33,378 nt of DNA from Lacunisphaera sp. (GCA_029945855.1 JAQSDJ010000033.1:6799-40176), one strand, 5' to 3'; shown: positions 7,901-15,557, counted from the stretch's first letter. The notes: generated by a model not told the origin, from the letters alone. Made by a program: numbers and translations.

Positions 7901-7964
7901 CTGAAGGGCTGAATGACTGAAGCGCTGAAGTTAGCGAGGTGAAGAGAGGCATTCAGCCTTTCAG
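7901..7964. repeat. Imperfect inverted repeat with degenerate GCTGAA units in the hisG-hisD gap
   Basis: CTGAAGGGCTGAATG (7901-7915) and CATTCAGCCTTTCAG (7950-7964) are complementary at 14 of 15 positions. The spacer contains further GCTGAA/ACTGAA units every 8-9 nt, and another complementary unit lies at 7974-7984. It could form an intercistronic mRNA hairpin. Confidence 0.6.
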
Positions 7965-7988
7965 TTGTTCGGTCCTTCAGCCCTTGGT

Positions 7989-8900
7989 TCAGAGCATCAT
8001 CTTCTCGATCGGCAGCACAAGGATGCTGCTGGCGCCGGCTTTTTTGAGCGACTCCATGGTTTCCCAGAAGACGGCCTCCGAGCAGACGGCGTGGAGGGCG
8101 ACCTTGGTGTCGTCGCCGGCGAGCGGCAGGACGGTGGGGTTTTCCGAGCCCGGGAGGAGTTTCTTGATCTCCGCGAGGCTGGCCTTGGGGGCGTGGAGCA
8201 TGATGTATTTCGTGCCGGCGGCCTTCTGCACGCCGTCGAGCCGGCGGAGCAAAATCTCGAGCGCGTGCGACTTCTCGGGGGTGAGTTCCCGGGTGTTGCG
8301 CAGCAGGACGGCCGTGCTCTTGAAGATGGTCTCAACCGCGCGGAGCTTGTTGGCCTCGAGGGTGGAACCGCTGGCGACGAGGTCGCAGATGACCTCGGCC
8401 AGGCCGAGCCGCGGGGCGATCTCGACCGAGCCGCTGAGGTGGATGACCTCGGCCTTGACCTTCTGCTCGTCGAGATAGCGCTTGGTGAGGTGCGGGTAAG
8501 AGGTGGCGATGCGCAGGCCCTGCAGGTCCTTCGGGCCGGCGTAGGGGCGTTCCTCGGGGAGGGCGAGGGCGAGGCGGCAGCCGCCGAAATCGAGGGACCG
8601 CTCGATGAAGTAGCCGCCGACGGCGCCGTTGACGCGGCGCTCGAGCGCGGCCTCCTCGAGGACGTTGGTGCCGACGATGCCGAGGTCGCACACGCCGTCC
8701 ATGACGAGCTGCGGGATGTCGTCATCGCGGACAAACAGGATGTCGATGGGGAAGTTCTCGGCGTGGAGCAGGAGCTTCTCCTTGGGCGACTTGATGCGGA
8801 TGCCGCAGTTTTTCAGCAGATCGAGCGAATCCGTGGAAAGGCGGCCGCTTTTCTGGATGGCGAGGCGGAGGCGGTCTTTGGGCGGTGTGATGGGAGGCAT
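7989..8900 (-). CDS. hisG: ATP phosphoribosyltransferase, long form
   Basis: HisG catalyses the first committed step, ATP plus PRPP to PR-ATP, and is normally inhibited by histidine. The 303-residue protein has the catalytic lobes (about 1-225, with IAMQ-like [31 protein letters not shown] and [12 protein letters not shown] motifs). It also has a C-terminal regulatory domain (about 226-303, [47 protein letters not shown]). This is the hexameric, allosteric HisG-L type, so HisZ is not needed. The similarity to remembered E. coli HisG at the C terminus is striking. The start at 8900 ([11 protein letters not shown]) is set by family alignment. It is the first structural gene, about 130 nt after the attenuator. 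Confidence 0.96.
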   Translation of the reverse strand: MPPITPPKDRLRLAIQKSGRLSTDSLDLLKNCGIRIKSPKEKLLLHAENFPIDILFVRDDDIPQLVMDGVCDLGIVGTNVLEEAALERRVNGAVGGYFIERSLDFGGCRLALALPEERPYAGPKDLQGLRIATSYPHLTKRYLDEQKVKAEVIHLSGSVEIAPRLGLAEVICDLVASGSTLEANKLRAVETIFKSTAVLLRNTRELTPEKSHALEILLRRLDGVQKAAGTKYIMLHAPKASLAEIKKLLPGSENPTVLPLAGDDTKVALHAVCSEAVFWETMESLKKAGASSILVLPIEKMML

Positions 8901-9032
8901 GGCGGGAGGAAGGGAGAGTGAAAGGGACCCGCCGTCGCCCGATGGGCTATGGCGAGGCAAGAAGTTATGGTGAAAGATATATGTTTGGCGAGGCCCGGGC
9001 GGGCCGGTGACACGGAGAGGCCGGAACCGGGG

Positions 9033-9070
9033 CAACAAAAACCCCCGGCGGTTTGCACCTGCCGGGGGTT
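9033..9070 (-). terminator. Intrinsic terminator of the his attenuator
   Basis: On the minus strand the 10-bp stem AACCCCCGGC (9070-9061) / GCCGGGGGTT (9049-9040) has an 11-nt loop and is followed by a T-rich tail (GGGGGTTTTTGTT). It lies between the histidine-rich leader peptide and hisG, so as a plain terminator it would silence the operon. Its first arm can instead pair through CCGGC (9061-9065) with GCCGG (9109-9113) as an antiterminator. Confidence 0.8.
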
Positions 9071-9146
9071 GGGGAAATCGGGTTCCATCAGCCACGGGCA
9101 AGGCGCTTCCGGCCTTCCCGCGCGGGCCGGCTAGCTCAGGTGATGG
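9061..9146 (-). promoter_or_regulatory. Histidine attenuator: alternative pairing region
   Basis: On the minus-strand transcript, CCATCA inside the His codons (plus-strand 9141-9146) can pair with TGATGG (9085-9090). CCGGCC just after the leader stop (9125-9130) can pair with GGCCGG (9109-9114). GCCGG within the latter can instead pair with CCGGC of the terminator (9061-9065). These give mutually exclusive 1:2, 2:3 and 3:4 hairpins. A ribosome stalled on His codons would block segment 1, free segment 2 and prevent termination. The pairing was found by eye and not energy-checked. Confidence 0.65.
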
Positions 9147-9166
9147 TGGGGATGGGTGCGAACCAT
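9131..9166 (-). CDS. hisL: his operon leader peptide
   Basis: A 12-codon reading frame encodes [11 protein letters not shown] and a stop. It has four histidines in five consecutive codons (H-P-H-H-H), directly upstream of a terminator and hisG. This is the hallmark of a leader peptide for ribosome-mediated attenuation: low charged tRNA-His stalls the ribosome on the His codons and favours the antiterminator. The E. coli leader has seven His in a row, so this one is a shorter analogue. No Shine-Dalgarno sequence is visible (GGCCCTCCCCCC precedes the ATG), but the same is true of nearly every gene here. The symbol hisL is used by analogy of position and function, not by proven homology. Confidence 0.8.
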   Translation of the reverse strand: MVRTHPHHHLS

Positions 9167-9324
9167 GGGGGGAGGGCCGTTTGATGGGGCGGGCGGGGGC
9201 GGGGCGCAAGTATTTTCTTGAACCGGCCGGCCGGGGGGCGTGGTCGCGCCGGCCCGCGCCGCGGGCTTGTATTTATGGCGGCAACGGTAAGATAATCGCC
9301 TCCGGTCCACCCCCATTCCTTGCT

Positions 9325-11358
9325 TTGAAAATCCTGTCTGCCCGCGTTCGCGCCTTTTTTTCCACGCAACTGCCGCGCCGCCATGGCGGCTTGATCCTCT
9401 TCTACTCGATCTTCGTGGGCCTGTCCTTCCTCACGCGGCTGGCGTTGCTGGTGAAGGCGTCGGGCGACGTCACGTGGACGCTGAGCCTGCTGGCCGCCTT
9501 CGGCTGGGGCGTGCTCTATGACCTGAGCGCGGCGGCGTTCGCCTCGCTGCCGCTCATCGTGCTGCTGACCGTCCTGCCCTCGGGCGCATTGCGCCGGATC
9601 TGGGTGCGCTGGCTGGCGGCGGGGATCGGTTTCGCCATCATCTTCGGGCTGTTGTTCGGCGCGGCCGCGGAATGGACCTTCTGGGACGAGTTCGGCGTGC
9701 GCTTCAATTTCATCGCGGTGGACTACCTCGTCTACACGACGGAGGTGATGGGCAACATCCGCGAGTCCTACCCGATGCCGCTCATCGTGGGCGGGCTGTT
9801 CACCGCGGCGACGGTCTTCGGCTGGCTGCTGTGGCGCAGCCGGCTGCCGCACGCATGGCTGGACGGCACGGTGGAGCACTGGCCCGTCCGCTACCGCCGC
9901 GGGGCGCTGTGGTTTGCCGGCGCCCTGGCGGTGGGCCTGGCGGTGAACGCCGACTGGCTGCCGAGCTTCAAGAACAACTTCAACCGCGAGCTGGCCAAGA
10001 ACGGCCTGTGGTCGCTCTTCGCGGCCTTCCGCAACAATGTCCTCGATTACGACGAGTTCTACCCCACCAAGCCACTCGAGCAGGTCTTCGCCCGCCTGCG
10101 CGAGGAACTGGCGGAAGACGGGGCGGTCATGCTCCGGCCCCAGGACCACGACACGCTGCGCTACATCCGGAACCCCGGACCCGAGCAGCGCCCCAACATC
10201 ATCCAGATCACGGTCGAGAGCCTGAGCGCCGATTTCCTCGGGATCTTCAACCCGGCCTCGACCATCACGCCCCAGCTCGACGAACTGGCGAAGCAGAGCC
10301 TCGTCTTCGAGAACTTCTACGCCACCGGCACGCGCACCGACCGCGGCATGGAGGCGCTCACGCTCTCGCTCCCGCCCACGCCCGGTCGCTCGATGATCAA
10401 GCGCCCGCGCAACGAGGACATGTTCACCCTCGGCTCCGTGCTCCGCGCCAAGGGCTACGACACCGCGTTCATCTACGGCGGCTTCGGCTACTTCGACAAC
10501 ATGAACTATTATTTCGGTCACAACGGCTACCGCGTGATCGACCGCACCGCCCGGCCGAAGGAGGACATCACCTTCGCCAACGTCTGGGGCGCCTGCGACG
10601 AGGACCTCTTCCGCTGGACGATGGCGGAGGCCGACGCCAGCGCGGCGGCGGGCCAGCCCTTCCATTATTTCGTCATGACGACGTCGAACCACCGGCCCTA
10701 CACGTTTCCCGAGGGCCGCATCGACCTGCCGTCGAAGGTCTCCGGCCGCGCCGGCGCGGTGAAATACACCGACTACGCGATCGGCCAGTTCATCCGCGAC
10801 GCCGCGGCCAAGCCCTGGTTCAAGAACACGGTCTTCGTCATCGTCGCCGACCACTGCGCGTCCAGCGCCGGCAAGACCGAGCTGCCGGTCGAGAACTACC
10901 ACATTCCGCTCATCATCTACGCGCCCGGCGGCCACATCGCGCCCGGCCGCATCAAGACACTCACCAGCCAGATGGACTTCGCGCCCACGCTGCTCGGCCT
11001 GCTCAACTGGAGCTACCCCTCGCGCTTTTTCGGTCATGACGTCCGCAAGATCGACCCGGGCGAGGCGCACGCGCTCATCGGCAATTACCAGAAGCTGGGT
11101 CACCTCGAGAAGGGCCAGTTTGTCATCCTGCGCCCGCGCGGCGAGTCCACCTATCAATACGAATTCGGCACCAACACCATGACGCTGACCGCCGACAGCG
11201 CCTACAGTTCATCCGAGGCGATCAGCTACTATCAGGGGGCCAGTTATCTCTACAAACACGGTCTCTACCGGGCGCTGACCGCCGAGGAGTTTGCGCGGTA
11301 TACGCTCCTCGGTGAAGCGAAGAGCCCGGGAAAAACGGCCGTCGTTTCAAGCCCGTGA
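9325..11358 (+). CDS. LTA synthase-like membrane phosphotransferase (alkaline phosphatase/sulfatase superfamily)
   Basis: The 677-residue protein has about five N-terminal membrane segments (roughly 1-200) and a periplasmic catalytic domain (about 285-600) of the sulfatase/LtaS fold. It carries NIIQITVESLSADFLG (about 291-306, with the metal-binding Glu), the nucleophile block TGTRTDRGMEAL (334-345; Thr336 or Thr338 is the likely nucleophile) and VADHCAS with metal ligands Asp509 and His510. Family members transfer phosphoglycerol or similar groups onto envelope polymers. In a Gram-negative the acceptor may be a lipid, glucan or LPS. No ATG fits the start of the hydrophobic region, so TTG at 9325 is chosen; ATG at 9184 is an alternative that would add an unlikely extension. 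It is translationally coupled to the next gene (4-nt overlap). Confidence 0.85.
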   Translation: MKILSARVRAFFSTQLPRRHGGLILFYSIFVGLSFLTRLALLVKASGDVTWTLSLLAAFGWGVLYDLSAAAFASLPLIVLLTVLPSGALRRIWVRWLAAGIGFAIIFGLLFGAAAEWTFWDEFGVRFNFIAVDYLVYTTEVMGNIRESYPMPLIVGGLFTAATVFGWLLWRSRLPHAWLDGTVEHWPVRYRRGALWFAGALAVGLAVNADWLPSFKNNFNRELAKNGLWSLFAAFRNNVLDYDEFYPTKPLEQVFARLREELAEDGAVMLRPQDHDTLRYIRNPGPEQRPNIIQITVESLSADFLGIFNPASTITPQLDELAKQSLVFENFYATGTRTDRGMEALTLSLPPTPGRSMIKRPRNEDMFTLGSVLRAKGYDTAFIYGGFGYFDNMNYYFGHNGYRVIDRTARPKEDITFANVWGACDEDLFRWTMAEADASAAAGQPFHYFVMTTSNHRPYTFPEGRIDLPSKVSGRAGAVKYTDYAIGQFIRDAAAKPWFKNTVFVIVADHCASSAGKTELPVENYHIPLIIYAPGGHIAPGRIKTLTSQMDFAPTLLGLLNWSYPSRFFGHDVRKIDPGEAHALIGNYQKLGHLEKGQFVILRPRGESTYQYEFGTNTMTLTADSAYSSSEAISYYQGASYLYKHGLYRALTAEEFARYTLLGEAKSPGKTAVVSSP

Positions 11359-12275
11359 CGGTCGTGCTCCCCCGGCATCGCCGGTTACTTCTGGTGGCGC
11401 TCCTGCTCGCGGTCACCGCCCGGGCGGCGGAGGAACCGGCCGCCGCCGGCCCCGCCAAGGCCACCGACGACGACCTGCGCATCCGCGGCGTGTTCAACAG
11501 CGTGCTGCCCCGGACGGAGAAGAAGAATTCCCTCCGGCTCATCGTGCACCCGCACCTCGGCGATCTCTTCGAGCGCAGCCATCTGCGCAGCGAGTTGGGC
11601 GTCCGCTACGGCCTCACCCGGCGCTGGGAGGTCACGGCCGAGGTCGACAGTTATTTTTCCCACGGCCTGAAGGAGAAGGCTTTCTTTGCGGACAGCGGCT
11701 TTTCCGAGATCCACCTCGGCACCAAATACCAGCTCGGGGATCCGTTCCGCTGGGGTTGGGAAACCGCGGTGGGACTCGATTGGAGCCGGCCCCTGGGCTC
11801 ACCCCCGCCGGACGTCACGGACGGCCTGCGCCACATCGCGCCCTACCTGACCTTTTCCCGCCAGTTGGTGCGGCACCCGGCATGGCGCGTGTTCTTCGGC
11901 GGGGTCTACGAGGACCTGAGCGCGACCGGCACGCCGGGGATTTTAGCGAAAAACCAGCTCAGTGCGGACAATGTCGGCGTGTCGGGCGGCTTCCTCTACA
12001 CCCGCGGGACGGTGACCTACACGTTCGAGGCGGCCTACAACACCGAGCACCCGACGGAGGATCTCGACGGTGAGATAGCCATCGTGCGCCCGGGCATCGT
12101 CTGGGTGGTGCCGGCCCGCTACACCTTCGGGGCTCGCGGCCAGTGGCTGCTCGGCTTCAGCCTCAAGCTCAGCCACGGCCACAACGGCTACGACATCGGT
12201 GCGGGCGCCAAGCTGCGGGTGAATTTCGACTTCAAGCGCTTGCTCGGCCGCAAGAAGCCGCCAGCCTTCAAGTGA
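11355..12275 (+). CDS. Outer-membrane beta-barrel-like protein of unknown function
   Basis: This is a 306-residue protein with a GTG start overlapping the previous stop in GTGA. An N-terminal signal peptide (about 1-24, LLLVALLLAVTARA) precedes alternating hydrophobic/polar strands rich in aromatic residues (for example WEVTAEVDSYFSHG, FSEIHLGTKYQLG, WGWETAVGLDWSRPLG, GTVTYTFEAAYNTEHP). These are typical of small outer-membrane barrels of the MetA-pathway/transporter-like group. The C terminus ends FDFKRLLGRKKPPAFK, lacking a terminal Phe, so insertion by a classical BAM signal is less clear. It is coupled to an envelope phosphotransferase upstream and a PAP2 phosphatase downstream, which suggests a role in envelope lipid or polymer handling. 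No specific function is recognised. Confidence 0.75.
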   Translation: MTVVLPRHRRLLLVALLLAVTARAAEEPAAAGPAKATDDDLRIRGVFNSVLPRTEKKNSLRLIVHPHLGDLFERSHLRSELGVRYGLTRRWEVTAEVDSYFSHGLKEKAFFADSGFSEIHLGTKYQLGDPFRWGWETAVGLDWSRPLGSPPPDVTDGLRHIAPYLTFSRQLVRHPAWRVFFGGVYEDLSATGTPGILAKNQLSADNVGVSGGFLYTRGTVTYTFEAAYNTEHPTEDLDGEIAIVRPGIVWVVPARYTFGARGQWLLGFSLKLSHGHNGYDIGAGAKLRVNFDFKRLLGRKKPPAFK

Positions 12276-12970
12276 TGTCCCCGCGACCGACCGCACCGAA
12301 CCGTTCCCTGGTGGTGACCCTCCTCCTGCTTGCGGGGGTGACGGCCCTGTTCGAACTCACCAACCTCGATCTGGTGCTGCAGGATCTCTGCTACAATTTC
12401 GAGGCGCGGCGCTGGGTCGTGGACGCGAAGGATCCGCTGGGCCGCGCGATCTTCTACAACGGGCCCAAGGCGCTCGTCTGGGTCTTCGCCCTGAGCGCGC
12501 TCACCCTGGCGGCCGGGCCGGCGCGCTGGCGGGACAAATTCCGGCTCAACCGGCGCGGCCTCTGGCTCGGGGTGCTCGTCATCGCCACGGTGCCGGCGCT
12601 CGCCGGCCTCGGGAAGAAATACACGAATGTCTTCTGTCCGTCGGAAGTCCGGCGCTACGGGGGCGACGTGGCCTACGCGAAGCTCTGCGAACCGTTTCCC
12701 GCGGACGACCGGCCAGACCGGAAGGGCGGCTGTTTTCCCGCCGGGCACGCCAGCGGCGGCTTTGCCCTGCTGGGCCTGCTCGCCGTGCGCGCCTCGCGCC
12801 GCTGGCGCCACGGGATCATCGCCCTCGGCCTGGGCCTCGGCTGGTGGATGGGTTTGTATCAGACACTGAAGGGCGCGCATTACCTCAGCCACACGCTGAC
12901 GACGATGCTCGTGGCCTGGCTCGTGGTCCTGCTTTGGCGGCGCGTGCTGCGGATCGCCCCGGCCGCCTGA
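12275..12970 (+). CDS. PAP2-family membrane phosphatase
   Basis: This 231-residue integral membrane protein has about five or six hydrophobic helices and the PAP2 active-site blocks. These are a divergent first motif around KKYTNVFCPSEVRRYGG, the second motif CFPAGHAS (153-160, with His158 as general acid; PAGH replaces the more usual PSGH), and a third motif in LKGAHYLSHTL carrying the nucleophile-type His. Members remove phosphates from lipid pyrophosphates, phosphatidylglycerol phosphate or lipid A. The ATG overlaps the preceding TGA by one base (TGATG), so it is co-translated with the barrel protein. The CFPAGHAS variant is common in Gram-negative PAP2 enzymes. The substrate is unknown. 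Confidence 0.85.
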   Translation: MSPRPTAPNRSLVVTLLLLAGVTALFELTNLDLVLQDLCYNFEARRWVVDAKDPLGRAIFYNGPKALVWVFALSALTLAAGPARWRDKFRLNRRGLWLGVLVIATVPALAGLGKKYTNVFCPSEVRRYGGDVAYAKLCEPFPADDRPDRKGGCFPAGHASGGFALLGLLAVRASRRWRHGIIALGLGLGWWMGLYQTLKGAHYLSHTLTTMLVAWLVVLLWRRVLRIAPAA

Positions 12971-12976
12971 AAAAGA

Positions 12977-13012
12977 CAGGGCCGCCCCCCGCTCGCGCGG
13001 AGGACGGCCCTG
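12977..13012 (-). terminator. Intrinsic terminator between convergent genes
   Basis: CAGGGCCG (12977-12984) and CGGCCCTG (13005-13012) form an 8-bp stem. On the minus strand it is followed by TCTTTTTC, a fair U-tract, so it should end the TonB-C-like transcript. On the plus strand no strong T run follows, but it may slow RNA polymerase after the PAP2 gene. Confidence 0.75.
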
Positions 13013-13032
13013 GTTGGCTGGCTGTTTACTGG

Positions 13033-13434
13033 TTATTTCGCCGCGAAGCGGGCGGCCCGGTCGAAGGAATCGACAATGGTCACCGGCAACACGACTTTGC
13101 GGGCCACGGGCAGACCGTCCACCAGCGCAGGGGAGAATTTCCACTGCGCGACGGCGGTCGTGACCGCGGACACCAGTTCGGCGTCGGCGCCGGGCGTGGC
13201 CGAGCTGATGAGCATCGGCTTGCCCGTCGCATCCACGACGAACTCGAGCGTAACCTGCGTGCCCGCGAAGCGGGGCGCCACCTCGGGCGAAACGACCGAG
13301 ACGGGCACCGGGATTCCCGAGCGACCCAGGTAGGACTCGACATAGGTCTTCTCGGGCGACTTCGCCAGCAAGGCGAGGGGAAGCGCGAGGAGACCGAGGC
13401 TGAGGGCTAGTTTGGACTTTGTGTTCATGTTCAT
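13033..13434 (-). CDS. Secreted TonB C-terminal-domain-like protein
   Basis: This small protein (133 residues from ATG at 13434) has a signal sequence (about 1-21, SLGLLALPLALLAKS). A domain follows that resembles the TonB C-terminal repeat fold: APRFAGTQVTLEFVVDATGKPMLISSATPGADAELVSAVTTAVAQWKFSPALVDGLPVARKVVLPVTI. The pattern V-x-F-x-V-D-x-x-G-x-P, then A-x-x-x-W-K-F-x-P-A, is typical. It lacks the N-terminal membrane anchor and Pro-rich linker of true TonB, so it is not a complete energy transducer. Such stand-alone proteins are common in Verrucomicrobia, with unknown roles. A second ATG at 13428 is an equally possible start. It is monocistronic, with a long structured 5' region upstream. 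Confidence 0.8.
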   Translation of the reverse strand: MNMNTKSKLALSLGLLALPLALLAKSPEKTYVESYLGRSGIPVPVSVVSPEVAPRFAGTQVTLEFVVDATGKPMLISSATPGADAELVSAVTTAVAQWKFSPALVDGLPVARKVVLPVTIVDSFDRAARFAAK

Positions 13435-13872
13435 AATCCCCGCGATAAGGCGGGGTTTGGTTTTCTGTTTAGGCAAGACGCCCCCACCGACCGGAATGGC
13501 CGCAGGAGAACGCCCTGTTTCGCGCCCGCCGGGTGATAAGGCCCGGCAGGCGCAAAAATCTCAGCTTTGGGGCGATCCGGGCGCGCAAAAGCGGCGCGAC
13601 CGGCAACCCGACAGAATACATGGCACACATCATCCTGGCTGCAGATCCCGCGGCCTCGCGCGGGATGCAACCAAAGTCAAAGAACGTCCTTGGGGAGGGT
13701 CCTTTGAAAGCAATAGTCTTTCGACTGCCGGCATAGTAGCACGGTTGGTGCCAATCGGTATGCGCCAATCAGGTGAACTCGCGGCTCAACAGCCTTATGA
13801 ATGCCGGCGGCCCGCCGCATTAGTTCTGGCGTAAAGCCTTGAACGAACGGGCGGACTCCATGTCGTAGCGGC
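13435..13872. other. Intergenic region without a gene, containing strong hairpins
   Basis: No convincing coding frame was seen. Two strong hairpins stand out: GCGCC-C-GCCGGG/CCCGGC-A-GGCGC (13522-13533/13542-13553) and ATCCCGCG/CGCGGGAT (13645-13652/13659-13666). A smaller one, CGGCGG/CCGCCG, is at 13805-13817. None is followed by a T-tract on either strand. The region must hold the divergent promoters of the TonB-C-like gene and the TPR gene. It did not match any riboswitch consensus I could recall. Confidence 0.5.
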
Positions 13873-14730
13873 ATGCGAATTCCAGGAATCATACCCGCGC
13901 GCCTCGCGCTGCTGCTGTGCGGCCTTCTCTGGCTGGCCCCGGCCGCGCCGGCGGAGACCCTCTCGGAAAGATCCCTCAAGGAGATCGTGGCCCGCCAGCG
14001 CAACATCTTCGCCCGGGCCGAGAAGGAAAGCGAACACCTCGACGAGGCTTGGTTGCGCGGCGAGTTGCAGGGCATCATCAACAGCTACGATGTGCTCATC
14101 CAGAAAAGCCCGGACTTCGCGCCGGGTTATGTCGCCTACGGGATGCTGCTCGGCCGGGTCGGCATGATCCGCGAGGCCGTCGGAATCCTCCTCAAGGCCA
14201 ACAAGCTCGATCCGCACATCCCGGTCGTGAAAAACCAGCTCGCCAAGCACCTCGCGGAGGATGGCAAGCCGCTGGAGGCCCTGCCCTGGATCATGGCGGC
14301 GATCGACCTCGAGCCGAAGGAGCCGCTCTATCACTACCACCTCGGCCTGCTGCTCGCGGATGCCCGCGATGAATTCATCCGCACCGGGCAGTTCACCCGC
14401 GCCGCGCTCGACCAGGCCATGCTCGATGCCTTCCAGAAGGCCGCGGCCCTGGCCCCGGGCAATTTCGCCTACGCCTACCGTGCCGCCGAGGCCTATTACG
14501 ATCTGGAAAAACCACAGTGGGACGCGGCGCTCAAGGCCTGGGCCGCGCTGGAGGATCGCGCCCAGCCCGGCGTGGAGCAGCAGACCATCCGGCTGCAGGC
14601 GGCCAATGTGCTGATCAAGGCCGGACAGCCCGACCGCGCGTCGGCCCTGATCGCCACGGTGACGGAGGGCGTGTTGCTGAAACAGAAGCAGACTTTGCTC
14701 GACCAGTTGGCCCCGAAGGCTGAGAAATAA
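13873..14730 (+). CDS. Secreted tetratricopeptide-repeat protein
   Basis: This 285-residue protein has a signal peptide (about 1-28, ALLLCGLLWLAPAAPAE). Helical TPR-like repeats follow: residues about 75-175 contain GYVAYGMLLGRVGMIREAVGILLKANKLDPHIPVVKNQLAKHLAEDGKPLEALPWIMAAIDLEPKEPLYHYHLG in spaced 34-residue units with the W/L-G-Y-A-F-A-P pattern. It probably works as a periplasmic scaffold; no catalytic motif is seen. It is followed after 5 nt by the rhomboid-like gene and then prmB, so the three are likely one operon. The start ATG at 13873 has GTAGCGGC in front and no Shine-Dalgarno sequence. Confidence 0.8.
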   Translation: MRIPGIIPARLALLLCGLLWLAPAAPAETLSERSLKEIVARQRNIFARAEKESEHLDEAWLRGELQGIINSYDVLIQKSPDFAPGYVAYGMLLGRVGMIREAVGILLKANKLDPHIPVVKNQLAKHLAEDGKPLEALPWIMAAIDLEPKEPLYHYHLGLLLADARDEFIRTGQFTRAALDQAMLDAFQKAAALAPGNFAYAYRAAEAYYDLEKPQWDAALKAWAALEDRAQPGVEQQTIRLQAANVLIKAGQPDRASALIATVTEGVLLKQKQTLLDQLAPKAEK

Positions 14731-14735
14731 GCCGC

Positions 14736-15557
14736 ATGCCGCTCCTCAACCGTCTCGAACGCGCCCTCGGCCGCTACGCGATCACCGACCTTTCCCTTTA
14801 CCTCGTGATCGGGCAGGTGCTGGTCCTGGCCCTGGCCCTGTTCGGCGGGTTCGACGTCGAGCGGATCGCCCTCCGGCCCGACGCGGTTTTCGCCGGCCAG
14901 CTCTGGCGGCCGTTCACGTTCATCTTCGTCCCGCCCGTGACCTCGCTGACCATGACGGGCGCCATCTTTTTGGCGTTCGGCTGGTATATCTTCTACCTGA
15001 TGGGCAGCGCGCTCGAGCACCACTGGGGCGTCTTCCGCTTCAACGCCTTCATCTTCCTCGGCTGGTTCCTCACGCTCGCGGTGTCCTTCATCACGCCCGG
15101 GGCCTACGCGACCAACGCCTACATCGCGGCGACGGTGTTTCTGGCCTTCGCCTACCTGAATCCGGACTTCGTGATGTATATCTTCTTCATCCTCCCGCTG
15201 AAGATCAAGTGGCTGGCCCTGCTCCAGTGGCTCGGCTACGCCTACCTCGTCGCCGTCGGCGACCTCGCGCAGCGGCTCATGGTGCTGGCCTCGGTGGGCA
15301 ACTTCCTCTGCTTCTTCTCGCGCGACATCGTGCTCTCGCTCAAGTCCGGTCGGCGGCGCATGGAGTGGCAGGCGCAGCAGTTTGCCAAGGAGCGCAACGA
15401 CCGCGACCCGCGCCACCGCTGCCACGTCTGTGGCAAGACGGACCTCACGGATCCCACCATGGATTTCCGCTACTGCTCCAAGTGCTCCGGCGACGAGTGT
15501 TACTGCAGCGAGCACATCGGCCACCACGAGCACGTCACCGACCCCCCCAAGCTCTGA
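14736..15557 (+). CDS. Rhomboid/Derlin-like membrane protein with C-terminal zinc ribbon
   Basis: The 273-residue protein has about six membrane helices (residues 15-205) with a rhomboid-like layout, for example ITDLSLYLVIGQV, QLWRPFTFIFVPP and LEHHWGVFRFNAFIFLGWFL. The catalytic Gly-x-Ser-Gly of active rhomboid proteases is absent at the expected helix (NAYIAATVFLAFAYLNP), so it looks like a pseudoprotease or Derlin-type member. The C-terminal 50 residues hold a Cys/His-rich module (HRCHVCGKTD, RYCSKCSGDECYCSEHIGHHEH) with CxxC knuckles that likely bind zinc in the cytosol. It is close to prmB (3-nt gap) and the TPR gene. The function may be membrane-protein quality control, but that is inference. 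Confidence 0.75.
   Translation: MPLLNRLERALGRYAITDLSLYLVIGQVLVLALALFGGFDVERIALRPDAVFAGQLWRPFTFIFVPPVTSLTMTGAIFLAFGWYIFYLMGSALEHHWGVFRFNAFIFLGWFLTLAVSFITPGAYATNAYIAATVFLAFAYLNPDFVMYIFFILPLKIKWLALLQWLGYAYLVAVGDLAQRLMVLASVGNFLCFFSRDIVLSLKSGRRRMEWQAQQFAKERNDRDPRHRCHVCGKTDLTDPTMDFRYCSKCSGDECYCSEHIGHHEHVTDPPKL

Noticed and set aside
9136-11157. 673-codon minus-strand frame opposite the LTA-synthase-like gene
   Set aside because: It is Arg/Glu-rich antisense translation of a conserved gene with no domain. Only its upstream section at 9131-9166 is meaningful, as the leader peptide.
13435-13872. Riboswitch (cyclic-di-GMP or cobalamin) upstream of the TonB-C-like gene
   Set aside because: I compared the minus strand with the conserved c-di-GMP-I and cobalamin box motifs and the order and spacing did not match.
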